A stretch of DNA of 64,000 nt from Climacium dendroides (Eukaryota > Streptophyta > Bryopsida > Hypnales > Climaciaceae). The position numbers and the translations under genes are program-made. The stretch's first letter is position 1; every line of letters starts with the position of its first letter. The notes below the pieces were generated by a model, which worked only from the letters and a program-made list of their open reading frames with translations, ran no database searches and was not told the DNA's origin. This document shows positions 1-12,721 of this stretch, piece after piece. The stretch lies in the NCBI GenBank assembly GCA_950106755.1, contig OX467082.1:37324001-37388000 (forward strand). The letters run 5' to 3'.

Positions 1-36
1 TTGCACAATTGAGAATTACTATTCAACCTTCACCTC

Positions 37-212
37 TATGGGAAATTTCATTAAAATGGCAAATATTTTGTGACTTTAACATTCCACAATTCAAACTGGG
101 CGGTCTGAAATCTAAGACACAAATAGATTTCAGACCGCCCGGTCTAAACTGTGGGTATGTCACATTGTGAAAATGACATATGGAGTATCACCATTTTAAT
201 GAAATTCCCCAT
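37..212. repeat. Palindromic foldback element (MITE-like)
   Basis: The outer arms 38-59 and 191-212 are near-perfect reverse complements (core GAAATTTCATTAAAATGG). The centre is a perfect 17-bp stem, 98-114 pairing with 124-140, around a 9-nt loop. The whole segment folds back on itself. There is no coding capacity. A related palindrome with a similar outer arm lies near 45214-45433, so this is probably a small MITE family. I did not find a convincing target-site duplication. Confidence 0.65.
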
Positions 213-2716
213 CTTTGTTGTCGCTTTTTTTTTTTATTGCACTCATGAAATTAATGAGCCACTTGAGGTTCAAAAGTTGTTGTACGTGATTGTTTTGTGT
301 ACGCTAGAAAGTGGTATTAGAACAATGTTGTGTTGTAAATTTGTACCAATTTACTATTATAATAAGATTTTATGATTAAAAAAGAAGGAACTTATCAATA
401 ATGTTTCCAGTGGCTTCAAGGTAATGTCTATAATTGGCGGAGATGATATAAAAGATTCAACCTTGCATAAGCTTCATCAATTTGAGATAGCCTTCTTAAT
501 TCTACAGAATTTATGTTTCACTATGAAGTTTGATTTTTGAATGTTAAACTAGAGGATTTCATAGAATCGCAAGATTAGAAGTCTCAACTAGAAGCGGAGC
601 TAGAGTTATCGGATCAACCAGCCCAGCTAATATTAGCAATACCGCTGCAAGTCCATTCACGAGAAGAAGGTGGGCCTTCTCAACCACTAAAACAACCTTG
701 TGTAGAGCAACATTGGTATGACAATCTCTAAAGAAATGTCCATGTCTTTGTGATTTTACTTCAAGTCAGTTGTGTTGAGCCAAATACTCAAGATGTAACT
801 TTTGGAGGCGTACATGAAGAATAGTATTATCATATGGTTAAGCTGATTAAAAGAGGTCTTAGCCACCAACGTTAATTTAAGGGGCCAGTAACTCCTTTGA
901 TAAAGGCCCAATGTACATATTATGTGGTTGCTATTGTTCGACACATTCTAAAGTTCCTACAAATGGAGTAGTATTCTTTTTTGACTTCAATTTTTATCTT
1001 TATTTAACTTTTTCTAATATATTGGCCATTTTTTATTTTTGTAGTTCACTTATATGTTTAAAATAGAAGGATGGGGGTATAAAAGGAATTTACTTAGTAA
1101 ATTTTGACCTTGGTGGTATTGGGGCCTTTAGAGGTGAATAAAAACTTATCTAGTGAGAATTTTCCATAACCAATGGGGGTTTAAAGGTCCATGTGGATTG
1201 TACATGGGCTACCCCCTATCCTAAGGTCTAATTGGTAGGTAGGAATCATTATTTTTTCTAAATTGGATTTAATGGGAAAAGAGAGATTTTTTGGAGTTTA
1301 TGTATAGAGAGTTGGATTGTAAAAAGCCATGACTTCAAGGAGCTATAGTTTCATATATATGTTGAATTTTGCAATGAAATTTGGAGGGTTTGTTTCTCAA
1401 GTTTTTATACTATTAAAGAGACCATTCTTGCTTTATTTGGAATTGTAAGTGAAAATTTTACAAGTGTGTAAATGGAAGAGGGTCTACTGCCATCCAAATG
1501 AAGAAGAGCAGAGATTCAAGCGACCACCAATCCACCATGACTTGTAAAATTCACCTTTCTTTTTGAGATTTAAAAGTATTAAATAAATATTTTATATTTT
1601 TCTAAGGGATCAATTTTTGAAATATTTGGAGCATTTTAGTGAAAGTTATAAAAATTTAAGTGGCAAAAGGTTTACTGCCATTGCTAATTAAATAGTGTAG
1701 CTTCACAAACTCATGGCCACATTTATAAATGAAATGAAGTGAAATTTTGAAGGAGTGTAGTATTTTTCATTGGCTTTCTATAAAGCCTTTTTTCACTCAA
1801 TTAAAAAGAAAAGGGTAAAAGTTATAGCTAGTAGAATGAAAGAAAGTCTACTGCCTTTTTATTTGGAGATTTTGGTAAAGTTTGCAAGTGGATGCATTTG
1901 GTGCATCCTATTTTTTTAAAATTCTTGCGTAATTGTTATTTGGAGAAGAGGATCCAGTGTGGATTTTTAAAATTTTTGTCTTGTATTTTCCCTCGTGGAG
2001 GACTTTGTCCTATTTTATGTTCATAGTTAGGTGTTTTATTCCTAGTTGTATTGTGGTGGTGAATTCGGATTAATAGTCGACGAGACCATTGAAAATGCGC
2101 CAAATGATCAATGCTAGTTTCTCCTTGTGGTTTGTGGTGAGGTTGGAATAATAACCAGCAGACCATAAATTTTGGTGGTGATGTAGGTACAGGTATGGGT
2201 TGCCTTTACTCTGTAGATAGTTGGAGGTACCTAAGTAGTCATTAAAACTACTTGCATGTGTTTGCATTTGAGGTTTTGGCTAATGATAGATATCAATGAG
2301 GCTTTTAAGCCTAATTGGCATTGGATACTACTAGATGTTTTGGGTCTTAGGTGCAAACAAGGTTGATAGTTGAAGACAATTTGTATTTTTTAACATAAGA
2401 TTAGTTTTAGGAGAATTTATTCTTTTTCTACATCTTCCAACCCCAAGTCACTTTCAATTGCAGCTAAATCCCTTGTGTATTTCCAAAACAGACCCTTCTC
2501 ACCTCAACAATGAGTTGCAAATGAGTAGTGAATTAAAGAGATTTGCTAATTAAGCATAACTTGAGTATTTTGTTAGATCCATCAATTTGGACCTTAACTA
2601 ATTTCTAGAATAGCAAAGTATAAACAATTCATTAGGTCCATTGACTTGATTAGATTCCACAACTTGTTAGATTCAACCTCTTGACACCAATAGCAATAGA
2701 GTAGAAGAACAAAAAT
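213..2716. other. AT-rich intergenic DNA, no gene recognised
   Basis: Only short, low-complexity open frames occur here and none shows a recognisable domain. The 5' LTR expected for the copia element that starts at 2717 should lie at the right end of this stretch. Nothing here matches the 3' LTR at 12506-12721, so that part looks lost or replaced. Confidence 0.5.
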
Positions 2717-3540
2717 ATGGGTGATAGGAATATATTGATTGGCAACACTAATAAACTTATCGGAATGCATAACTATTATGTCTAAAGCTTGAAGATACGC
2801 ACCATCCTATGGAGGAAGAATTGGTGGTGCCTTACTAAACAAAGCTTCAATCTAGAGGCTTTCTTAGCAAACCTTGGAAGACGCACGTTTACCAAAATTC
2901 AACTAGAGACTACCAAAGTGAATACAATCTCCTCATTGATTTTGTCAATAAATGATGACCTTATGGACACTATTGCTAAATTCACAAATTTAGTTTTGAC
3001 ATGAGTAGCTTTACAATCTACCTTTCAATTTAGTGATTAGGCCTAAATATTGACTCCCACTAGTAAATTGCACTCAACCAAGCTAGCAAAAGCCAAAATC
3101 CTCTTAGTAGTGGATTATATCAAGAAAGTTAGAGAAATCAAAAATTGTTTGACAAGTTTGGAAGAATTGATTGCTGACAAGACTATGATCCAAATCATAT
3201 TCCATGGTCTACCTCGTAGTTATGAGAGTACAATCCAAACCTTGACCTATTTGAATGCTAATATGACTTTTAAATAGGTGTCCTCCAACTTTCTAACTTA
3301 GTGATACTAATGCAAACATCGAGCTCTGCAATTAGGCAACAAGAAGGCCCTTGCAACCACCTTCAAACAAAAGGCATCTCTATGAAACAACTTTTATTCC
3401 AAAGACTATGGAGGTCGTGGTGCTTTAAAAGTGTATCCAAGCTACCTTGGTCATTTTCCCGAACAAGGACCACACCCACCTCTTATTTGCTATAGCTGTA
3501 GAAAAATCAGCCACTTTGCTCAAGATTGATAGCAGCCACA
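2717..3540 (+). pseudogene. copia gag remnant
   Basis: The frame opening with MGDRNILIG leads into LIGMHNYYV, a stop, then SLKIRTILWRK. This corresponds to the copia gag pattern in which a tryptophan normally sits where the stop is. A later segment (3050-3277) includes LTSLEELIADKTMIQIIFHG and LPRSYESTIQTL, typical of the gag UBN2-like region. Around 3490-3525 a zinc-knuckle start reads CYSCRKISHFAQD. Several stops and frame changes separate the pieces. Confidence 0.75.
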
Positions 3541-4039
3541 ATCAAGTAGCTTATTTTTTCCAATCTTACATTTGCAAATTTGACCAAATTTTTTGATGTT
3601 GCACTTTTTGAGTATTGGGGGAATTATGGATATGGTCCTTGATACATGGACAGTAGTATATCCACACACATAACTTCAAACAATTAGAAAATAAAAATTT
3701 TAGAACCTAATTTTTCCACTGTGAGAATTTAAGAAGTGAAAACTAGCAGAAGTGAATTGCATAGAGTCCAAGCTACTGGCACTTCATCTGTGAAAACCCA
3801 AAGAGGGAATGTAAAGTTAAAAACGGTTAAATATGTTCCGTTTATAAGGAAAAAACTCATCTTTGTTGGATTTCTAGCTGATGAAGTCAATGTTATTATC
3901 TTTTTTCATACACACTACTAGATACTTGACAAAAAAGGTCAAATAGGTGCAATAGTCATTGAGATTGCACAAATGGATTATACTCACTTCGTCAACAATT
4001 ACATGTAAACACTATAGTAATTGAAAACTCTGCACTTTT

Positions 4040-5493
4040 TTGGAATAGGTGTTATCGCCACTTAAGCTACCAAAGTTTGTGCCATCTTTTGCATCATGAC
4101 AAGGTTACAAGACTCGGTCCCACCAATTCAATCCATGCTTTGTGTATGTGAGCATTGCTTAGCTGGACAACAACAACAAAAGAGACGTTTCAAATCATTG
4201 TTATTAAGAGCATCCAAAGTTGGCAATATTATACACTCAGATTTGATGGGGCCACTATCGGTTCCAACATTAGTTGACTCTAGGTACGTCCTAGTATTTG
4301 TAGATGATTTTTTTTGAAAAGCTAGATATATTTTCTAAAATGTAAGGACTAGCATTACTAGAAAATGGTGTCCAAGTTAACAATTTTTTGTTGACTAAGA
4401 TACTGTATTGACCATTTTAACAATTTTTTCTTGATTTGAACAAGTTAACAAAATGGGCAATGAGTTTTTGTTGATTCGAATAGTACAACATCCAAATCAA
4501 CAAAAAAATTGACACTTTTTTGTTAAGAAAACATGTCTCTCACACACTAGTGATATAAAAGAGGTAACTTTGGTGACATAAGAGAGTAGAAGACAAGCTC
4601 TTTATACAAATGGGGTGATAAATCATTCATAGTTTTAATTCACATATCCCATATGGTTTGTTCTACCTTCTACCACCCCATTTCTATAAAAAGCTTGTCT
4701 TCTCCTCCCTTCTATTACCAATGTCACGTCTCTTCTATCACCAAATATTAAGTTTTAAGAAACTTGTCTCTTGAATTAATTGTAAAGTTCAACTTTCTTT
4801 TAATTAAATTGTAAACTCTAATTTTTGGTCTTGTTTATTGTTTATGTATTGTTTTTGGCCTACATAGTAGTTTGTATTGGGTTTGGTTCTTGGCTTGCCA
4901 TGTGGCAGCCATTCATTGAGCAAATTTTAAAATGAATTAATATTATTATTTTTTTGATTTAACCACCATAACAAAACAAACAACAGTTTTTTATTAGGTA
5001 CTGTCCAAGACAACGCGACCACGGATACAAACGCTCTCAACACTTTTTTGTTAATTTTTTGTTGACATGGTCACTGTTCTTCTACTAGTGTAGACCTTCT
5101 TATTTTTTCAAAACTTCTTTGCAAAACTTCAAATTGAAACAAGCAACAAACTGCATATTTTGCATACTAACAAAGGGGATAAATATATCTCATACAAGTT
5201 TAATAAGCTCTATAACAAGCAAGGCATCCAACGACAACTCACTCAGGCTCACACTCCACAGCAAAATGACATCCAAACATCACAATCGCACTATTATGGA
5301 GCACACTTGCAACTTAACAATATAGTGCAAATTACCTATATTTCTCTAGAGCATAGCAGTTTCTATAGCAAATTATCTTGTGAATCAAAGCCCCACATGC
5401 ACCAACATTGGTATAACTCTTAAATAAAGGTACACTAGTTAAAAACCCTCAGTGAGTCATTTTAAGATTTTTGGTTACATGTATCGCAACCTA
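4040..5493 (+). pseudogene. copia GAG-pre-integrase and integrase remnant, interrupted
   Basis: The pre-integrase piece contains CEHCLAGQQQQKRRF. It is followed by NIIHSDLMGPLSVPTL and YVLVFVDDFF, the conserved start of the copia integrase core. The frame is then broken by the insertion at 4353-5090. It resumes with LHILHTNKGDKYISYKF and TPQQND, the second half of the core, and ends with KPSVSHFKIFGYM just before the insertion at 5482. Multiple stops make it nonfunctional. Confidence 0.8.
4353..5090. mobile_element. CACTA-type MITE inserted in the copia integrase
   Basis: The left end CATTACTAGAAAATGG and the reverse complement of the right end (CACTAGTAGAAGAACAG) are diverged terminal inverted repeats of the CACTA type. 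The similarity continues inward for about 30 bases. The element is flanked by a 3-bp duplication TAG (4350-4352 and 5091-5093), the size CACTA transposases make. It is 738 bp, encodes nothing recognisable, and has repeated GTTGA/TCAAC-rich subterminal motifs near both ends. Integrase coding sequence continues on both sides. Confidence 0.7.
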
Positions 5494-6109
5494 ACTTTTT
5501 GATTTTTTTCTCTCTATCGTGTTTTGAAACACGGAATCTGGAAAAAGTATACCCGGATTGGTACAAAAAGAAAGGAAAAGGTAAAATTTAGGAAGACTAT
5601 GGAAAGAAGCACTAAACAAACTGGAATATGAAGCGGAACGAATATCGGAAACGAATCCGGTCTAGTCCCATGACCGGAGGAACGGATCCGGGATCTGTGC
5701 CCGGAAAATCGGAAAAAATAATGATTAGGTTTCCAGGGTACAAAGAGACTGCTTTAGGGTTTGGACTATCATTTGCACCTAAGAGCGCTCTTGTACCTGC
5801 TACGCTCTCAGTTATTTATGTCTGTGAGAGTGAAAGGGTGTGTTGTGAATTTCTGTGTTTGTAAGAGTGAAGGTGTTTGTAAGTGTGTGAGCTTCTATAA
5901 ATCTGTTTTCTTCTGCGAGGGTGATTGAGTTTCCTTTGCACTGAGTGTGGAGAGGAATTGGTTGCGTATCTTTGAGAGCGGCCGATTGAAGACGAGTGAG
6001 CATCGTAAGAGTCTGTATAAGGATTGGCACATGAGATAACTCGGTTGAGACCGAGGAGTGAATTGTGAGGAAACGGGACGTGCGTCTAGGAGAGAAGTGA
6101 GGTAGTCAT

Positions 6110-8632
6110 TTGGTGAGGAGACGGATGCTGCAGTTAAAGCGCACTAGGAATCAGGGACAGACGAGTGCAAACAAGATAGAAATCAAAGTGAGAAAGGTGG
6201 CGCCTTTAGAGCCCAATAAAGGGTGGGAGAAAGCGGAGTTAATGGAAGACCTCTCCGCCATGGAATGTGCAGGTTTCTTTGGGAAACCCTGGGGCTTCCG
6301 GAGTGAAGCCATAGTTAGGGAGTTCATAGAAGGAGCCCCTAACCAGTTTGATAACTTCCTTCGACCGACTCCGCCCATGTGGACGCGGGAGATTTGAAGG
6401 AGAGTTTATGAATTCAAGGAAGGCGATGTAGTGCAGGCCAACCGTAAGGGAGATTTCGTACGCGGGAAGTTCAAGGGAGCGGCCAACTCCAAGGACGGGT
6501 TCGCCATTGAAGACTATGTCAACGCATGACACCGGCGGTTGCTCGAATTCTTGGTACCCATCCTGCATCCGGAAAAACACACTCGGGTGACCTCCACGAT
6601 CGAGAACGCCATTTTCGGAGCCCTGAGCGGGGAAAAGAAGATGGATTGGGTGGGTTACATTCACACGCTGGTGAATGTCCTGGTTACAAATGTGGGAAAG
6701 AGAGGGCTACTCCGATATGCCCCTACTTTTTCCACCTGTATAAGAACCAGAGTCTCTTGACTTCAGAAGAGAACAAGGAGTGGAGAGCTCAAATGGCTCT
6801 TCGGACGTGCGGTGGATCAGATGAAGAATCCGAGACGGAACCGGATAGCCCGGAGCCGGAAGATAAGGGTGAAAACCCTAAGAAGAAGGCTTGGGTAGAG
6901 GAAGAGGAAGAGGAGGAAGAGGAAGCTCCTCTCAATTGAAGGAGGATCAAGCGGACGCCTAGTCTAAGGGGCTCTCCTTCGGTGCCTTGCAAGGACAAAG
7001 GACCGGAACTAATGGAAAGAGTGGAGCCGGTCGTCCCGAAGAAGCAGAAGCCAGTGGAGGTGGTCAAGCTGAGACCCACTCCAATGTCTCAGATAACGGA
7101 CCTGACGGGTCCATATAACGACCTAATCCGGATTCTCAATGCAGTGAGAGCGGATTGGAAGATAAAGACCACTACTCTTTGTGAAGTGGCGGATTTGGTG
7201 GGAAGTACTCCAACTAGTGCGCTACCGGAAGTAGTGGCAAACTGCATCAGCAATCTTGACGAGGTTTGGGAATTAGAAGAAAGGATACTGAAGCAGAACA
7301 TTAACCAACGGGAGATGGATGAGTTAGTGATCCGGTTGCGAAGGGAGATCCAAGTCTTCCAGAAAGACTTGGAAACCAGTCGCGAGCAAGTAAAGATTGC
7401 AATGTCTCTGCAAGAGGAGACCAGGGCAGCAATCGACCGGATGACCGCAGTAGTAGGGTGATTGCAAGAAACACTTGTACTATTTTCTGTCACATGTTGC
7501 GGGCTGAGTTGTTTTTTGGCCATAACTTTTGTGTTTTAACTTCGAATGACTTAAGATTTACAAGGAAGGTACTCATGACTATCCTACAACTTCCTTGATT
7601 TTTTGGTAATTTTCAAAAATAATTTACTATCCAAAAATAGGCCCGAAATAAATGTCACACTTACCAATTTAGAGGTTTTTAGTACTTTTGAGTACCTTTC
7701 TCATATACCCTACATCAAGAGAATTATATGGAGTTCTTCCTTACATATAAATACAACTTTTCACCTAAGGGTTTTTAAAAATAATTAATTTTGTGTGGTG
7801 TGGAAGTCTATGAAGAGAGCTTCCTTCTACTTGCATTTTGAAACATATAAAATATTATTTTTGTAAGTTTTTTGGTGAATAACCATCTTCATAAAGTTCT
7901 TAAAAATGGCCACTTTTTATTTTTTGTATTTACTTGTTTTTACTATTTTTAACTAATTTTCACATCAAAAGTCCTATTTTCTTGAGATTTGGTACTTTTC
8001 AAGTTCTCCTAGTTAGAGAATTTTCCTACACATTTCCTTCCCTGCAAACCTTCATTTTAGAAGTATATACATAATTCATATTTTTTTAATTTTAAAAAAA
8101 TTAGTTTTCTATTTTTAAAGTACTACAGAAGAAAAACCATGAGTACTGTGAAAACGCAACAAAATCGACAGGTGTTTCTTGCAATCACCTAGTAGGGGCA
8201 TCCGGTGATGTGATGGCGAAGGCCAAGCTTTTCGATGAGGGAATGCACAAGGACCAGAAACCTTCTAGTACTCGGATTGCCCGCATCTTAGTTGACTTTG
8301 TCAGAGAGATAGAGGAGACCATGAAGGAATTCCGAAAAGACGCAAAAGGGCTGGAGGAGAACATCCAGAAGTTCCAGAGTGGGCTGGTCTCTCTATCCGG
8401 GATTTCGATCCCAGATGAGTTCGATGATGTGGAGATCATGGATGGGAAGTTTGAGACTCTAGTCTCAAAGGAGAAGGAGGGAGGAAGAACTTCCACTTCA
8501 GTGGCTCCACGGGCAATGACAGGGACGACTTCCCCTGTAGAACTAGAACGAGTTCCGGAAGGGGGAGACAAGAGTAAGAACTTGAGTGAGTTCTCACCTA
8601 TAGCTACTCCAGATAGTGGTGGACCCCCTTAG
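6110..8632 (+). pseudogene. gag-like (plant transposon) ORF, broken by stops, a frameshift and a MITE
   Basis: The reading frame runs from 6110, with in-frame TGA stops at 6395 and 6527 and a frameshift between about 6690 and 6760. It continues past a third TGA at 6937, through a glutamate-rich stretch, to 7456. It resumes in phase at 8196 after the MITE and ends at 8632. The N-terminal half (WGFRSEAIVREFIEGAPNQF, RRLLEFLVPILHPEKHTR, MDWVGYIHTLV) resembles the putative plant transposon/gag proteins of Athila-like elements. The C-terminal part is charged and predicted coiled coil. All three stops are TGA where CGA (Arg) would fit, as expected from deamination of methylated CpG. Confidence 0.65.
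7457..8189. mobile_element. 733-bp MITE inside the gag-like ORF
   Basis: Terminal inverted repeats of 22 bp (7457-7478 and 8168-8189) match at 21 positions; the outer part reads GGTGATTGCAAGAAACAC. A direct repeat TAGTAG flanks it (7451-7456 and 8190-8195). The interior is AT-rich and noncoding, unlike the GC-richer host ORF. Deleting 7457-8195 joins the two gag-like segments without changing frame, which supports these exact ends. A 6- or 7-bp duplication does not assign a superfamily clearly. Confidence 0.85.
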
Positions 8633-9818
8633 GATGAATAGTTAGTTAGGAATTTAGAGATAGGGAATTTTGTTAGACTGGACTTTATTCCGGAAAGATA
8701 TGAAAAGTTCAGATCCGAAAATCTCGGCCGGATCAATGCCGGATTTCCGGGGACACTTTTTGTAAATTCTGTATATAATTTGAGTCTCAAGACTGAGACG
8801 AGGAGTGCTTTTCTTACATATGCTGTCTCCTTTGTATTTTCTACTGTTTTTCCTTGTCTTCCAAAGGACTAGCCGGATGAGGGAGTGAGAGATTGAGTAT
8901 AGATGAGCAGATTGTAAGAAGAACTTCTCCCCTTGGTGTCTTCTTGTGAATGCATGTGCATGTGAACAGGTTGTAAGCGTTGGGAGTGAGTCAAGACACC
9001 TCAGTAGATTTAGAATTCATTATTCTGGGTGAGATAGCCAGTGTTAGGGTAGGTAGTAAGAGAGAGGATTCTCAAACTGCGCTAGAGCTACCAGAGGGGA
9101 TATCTGGGTTAGCCTCCGATCACTTGAGAGGTCTCGCCATCTGAAATAGTAAATGGAAGAACTCTAGATTGCACTGGTACGAGCGGACACACTTGTAGCC
9201 ACCTTAGTTTCGCACGGATCTGAGAAAACATTAAGGTCGTTGTAGTTGGTAAGGATCGTACGGGGGATTTTTGTGTGACCTACAGACTAGGATCATTCCT
9301 AGTTTGCTATGAAAGATCAAACCAGATCCTGTTAGAATAGGAAGATAGATTAGTTGAGTGAATCTTCCGTCACTATAAAGACCGAAAGGAGAGGAGGGTC
9401 TACCTCTCTGAGAACAAGTGGCAGACCCCTCTGAAGTGCCAATAGAGGTTAAGCGAAACCGGAACGGAAACCGAGAAGAATGAGGTCCTTGGACGTAGTA
9501 ATAAAGATCCGGTCGGGAGTGTGAGTTCCGGTGGGGTTTTAGTTGGTTATGAGAATGGATTCTAATTTGGACCGGGTAGTAGCATAGTCCGGAGTAGCAG
9601 ACGGTAATAGAAAGGAATTGTCCGGGTTTTTTGGGGGGAAAAGGGTAAACAAGAAAAAAGAAGAGTACTTGAATTAAGAATTTCCTCCAAACTACCTAGT
9701 AACACGAAACACTTCACAAAGTCTCTTGGGTTCAATCTTTAGAGTCACTTTGTTTGCTTTAAAGTGGTTTTTGTAAGCATAATAGGGAATTTCACTTACC
9801 CTATACTGCGACAGCATG

Positions 9819-11905
9819 GCTCACTACTACATTCCTCAAGAAACTAGGAAAAAGCTTGAAATCAAAAGTAGACAATATTTACTTTTAGACTACAATATTA
9901 ATAGCAAGGCTTTATAGAGCCTATGATGCACAAAATAGAAAAATAATTATCACTAGGGACCTTGTTTTTGATAAATCCAAATTGGCTTCAATCATTTTAC
10001 CAATGAGACAATACCACCCATTGACCCCTTTCTACTAGGACCGCCTATAGATAGTCTAGATGATTCTAAATCCACCAAATACTCTCCAAATTTTAAACAC
10101 ATACAACCACTATACCTTTATATTCCTTCCTCTTGCAAATCATCTAAATATTCCCTCAAATTCCATTAATAATCCTCATCTCCACCCAACTTTAGAAACT
10201 CCCACCCTATCACCACCAAACTCCCCAAATCATAGAGAAGCCAAATTGTTCCCAAGTCAATTTTCTCCAACCCCACCTTATAGATACCCCACTTACAAAC
10301 AAACACCCTCCACTAGGTTGCGTGACTTTGGACCTTTATCAATGAACTTTTAGAAGAACCTACAGTATACATTATTCCGAGGCACATTTAGATCCCAATT
10401 AAGTAGAAATCGGCAATGGATGCTAAAATCAATTCTATTCACTACAACCAAACATGGGACCAAAGTAATAGATAGGCAATCCCATATGTGACCAATTACA
10501 ACAAAATGGATCTATAAGACTAAGAAAGGACTATTGGGGTAGCCAGACAAATTAAAGGCTAGAATAGTTGCTTGCGGATTTCAACTTAAAGAGGGTATTA
10601 ACTTCAACAAAAAAATTCTCCAATAGTTTGTTGGTCAACCATTCAACTTATCTTTTCATTTGCCACAAAATATAATTGGTTGCTTCATCACATGGATGTT
10701 ATTATCGCCTTTTTAAATGGCACCATAGAAAGAGACATTATCATGGAAATTCCTGAAGGATTTCTCAGTGTAGGTGATCCAATGAAGGTGTGTTACAATA
10801 AAAAAAGTATTATATGGCCTTTGTCAATCACCTAGGGCTTGGTATCATACCATTAATAAATGGCTTATTTCACAAAAATTATCATGGAGTTCCTCCAACT
10901 CCAATCTCTATTTTCTACTCCAAAACAACAAAATTACAATTATTTTTGTCTACATTAACAATCTCCTAATTACTGGCAATAACTTCAATAAAATTTCAGC
11001 CTTCAAAATTGCTCTCCAATAAAATTTGAGATAATTGATCTCAATAGTATTTCCAACTACTTTGGAATTGAAGTTGAATACCATGAATTTAAACTCTTTC
11101 TCCATCAAAGGGCATCTATTGAATGCATATTGGAATGCTTTGGATTACAAAATTGTAATTCAGCAAAATACTAATCCACCATAAACTTCCATTTAGCAAA
11201 GATACCCAAACTCCTCCTCTTGATCCTTAGCTTTATTGATCTATGGTCGACAATTTGTTATTTGCCACAAACACTCATCTTGATATTTGCTTTGCAATTA
11301 GTTTTGTTAGTCACTACATAGATAGGCTACAACAAAGTCACTTACAAGTTGCTAAATATATTCTATGATTCCTACATGGCACTATGGATTATGGCTTATT
11401 CTTTCCTTGCAACAACTCCACTACTTTACATACCTATGTTGATGCAAATTGGGGGTGCGACCTCAACACCAAGCAATCAACTTTGGGCATATTCCACAAA
11501 CTTGGAGATTCAAGTATTATTTAGTCAAGCAAACTCCAACCTATAGTCTATTTGTCTAAAATAGAAGTTGAGTACCATGTACTGAGTGAAGCCACAAAAG
11601 ATATAGTCTACCTTTGCCATCTACTAAATGAACTAAGAGAAATTTATCATCACCCAACCTCTATATCAAGTGAAAATCAATCATGCATAAAACTTACTAA
11701 AAATTCTATTCTTCACTCTCAGACAAAATACATCAACATTCAAGACCACTTTATTCAGAAAAAAGTTCACAATCAAGACATCACTGTTAAGTTTGTCCCA
11801 ACAATTCAACAACAAGCTAATTATCTAACCAAGCCTGTCTCTCTAACTCGATTTACACACAATAGTTGGAACATAGGTATACAACCATTGCCATCCACTC
11901 TATAA
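9819..11905 (+). pseudogene. copia reverse transcriptase and RNase H remnant
   Basis: After IPQETRKKLEIKSRQY the reverse transcriptase core is recognisable: TKWIYKTKKG, then ARIVACGFQLKEGINF, then HHMDVIIAFLNGTIERDI with EIPEGF. IFVYINNLLITGNN replaces the usual YVDD motif (Y-I-N-N here, so catalytic aspartates are lost). RNase H covers 11340-11905, with SKIEVEYHVLSEATKDIVYL and the tail HFIQKKVHNQDITVKFVPT followed by QANYLTKPV. Stops and frameshifts are frequent throughout. Confidence 0.8.
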
Positions 11906-12505
11906 CTTAATTCTATTCCAAAACCTTAAACTTGGCTTTAACCTATTCTAATATATACCACCCCTTGATCTACAGGGCTCTCTTTGTCACCTTATGCTTG
12001 AAGTCAAACATTCTACTATTTTTCTTACTCCATTAGTTGTCCCACCAAGCATTTGGGTTGGCAAAATAATCTTACCGCTGCAATTCTTCTAATCCAATTT
12101 CCTTCAGCAACACTATGCCAATTCGACTTCTTCCCACAATTTTTGCAAGACAATTGGAGTTGGGTCCTTGATGACCTCACACAAAGTCTATCAACCAATA
12201 AAAGATCCAATCCAAGACACAATCACTTCCTCAATTCACCATCAAGACAAACAACCATAACATCAATGCCCCAAGTTGCATCAGTAAAACACAGCTCAAA
12301 TTTCAACCTCAATTCAATCAACAAAACTTCTTAACAATTTAGTTTTGTCAATTTCAACTCACTCACCATCAATTGATAGAAAATTTGTCCACTCACAAAA
12401 CATAGACAATGTTTCTTATGACAACCACTCTACCCTCACCATCTCTACCGTTTCTTTGATGCATTTGTCTTTGAGACCATGTTGTGACTTGTGAGTGTAA
12501 GGGGG

Positions 12506-12721
12506 TGTTGAAACTTTTCCACTCACTCCCTTACTCTGCTTTTCATCCCACTTTTATTTATCTTAGTGACCTATACATTAATCCTAATTAGTTGGTTTAA
12601 CTTATATTTAATATTTATATCCACTTCTTGGGCTCTATAAGCTCTCTCAATCTTTGTTAATACAAGCAATGAAGCTTAGGCTTCTTTATACATGAATACA
12701 TTAGTATTTTGTTGTAGAACA
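12506..12721 (+). repeat. Putative 3' LTR of the copia element
   Basis: A polypurine tract (AAGGGGG) ends at 12505 and is followed at once by TGTTGAAAC, the usual copia LTR start. About 216 bp later the sequence GTAGAACA could be the matching end, giving TGTT...AACA termini. The stretch contains AT-rich, TATA-like sequence near 12600-12620. Without a 5' partner the right boundary is a guess. Confidence 0.55.

Larger units (their letters stand above)
5482..9813 (+). mobile_element. 4.3-kb gag-bearing element inserted in copia pol
   Basis: The copia frame FGYM before 5482 continues as AHYYIPQETRKKLEIK after 9818, so the 4332 bp between are an insertion. Flanks are ACATG (5477-5481) and GCATG (9814-9818), a 5-bp target duplication with one mismatch. 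The termini are TATCGCA and TGCGACA, consistent with an original TGTCGCA/TGCGACA inverted end of an LTR retroelement. It is GC-richer than its host and carries a gag-like ORF but no recognisable pol, so it resembles a non-autonomous retroelement. I could not align two LTRs within it, so the class is inferred. Confidence 0.7.
2717..12721 (+). mobile_element. Decayed Ty1/copia LTR retrotransposon, with nested insertions
   Basis: Pieces of a copia polyprotein occur in the canonical order: gag (2717-3300), zinc knuckle and protease remnant (3490-3660), GAG-pre-integrase and integrase (4040-5493), reverse transcriptase (9819-11040), RNase H (11340-11905) and a 3' LTR (12506-12721). Having integrase before reverse transcriptase is diagnostic of copia rather than gypsy. 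The element carries many stops and frameshifts and cannot be functional. Two later insertions, 4353-5090 and 5482-9813, split the pol region. I found no 5' LTR matching the 3' one, so the element is 5'-truncated or its 5' LTR is beyond recognition. Confidence 0.85.

Noticed and set aside
6239..6664. 141-codon minus-strand open frame
   Set aside because: It overlaps the gag-like ORF on the plus strand, which has family-like motifs. The minus frame has none.
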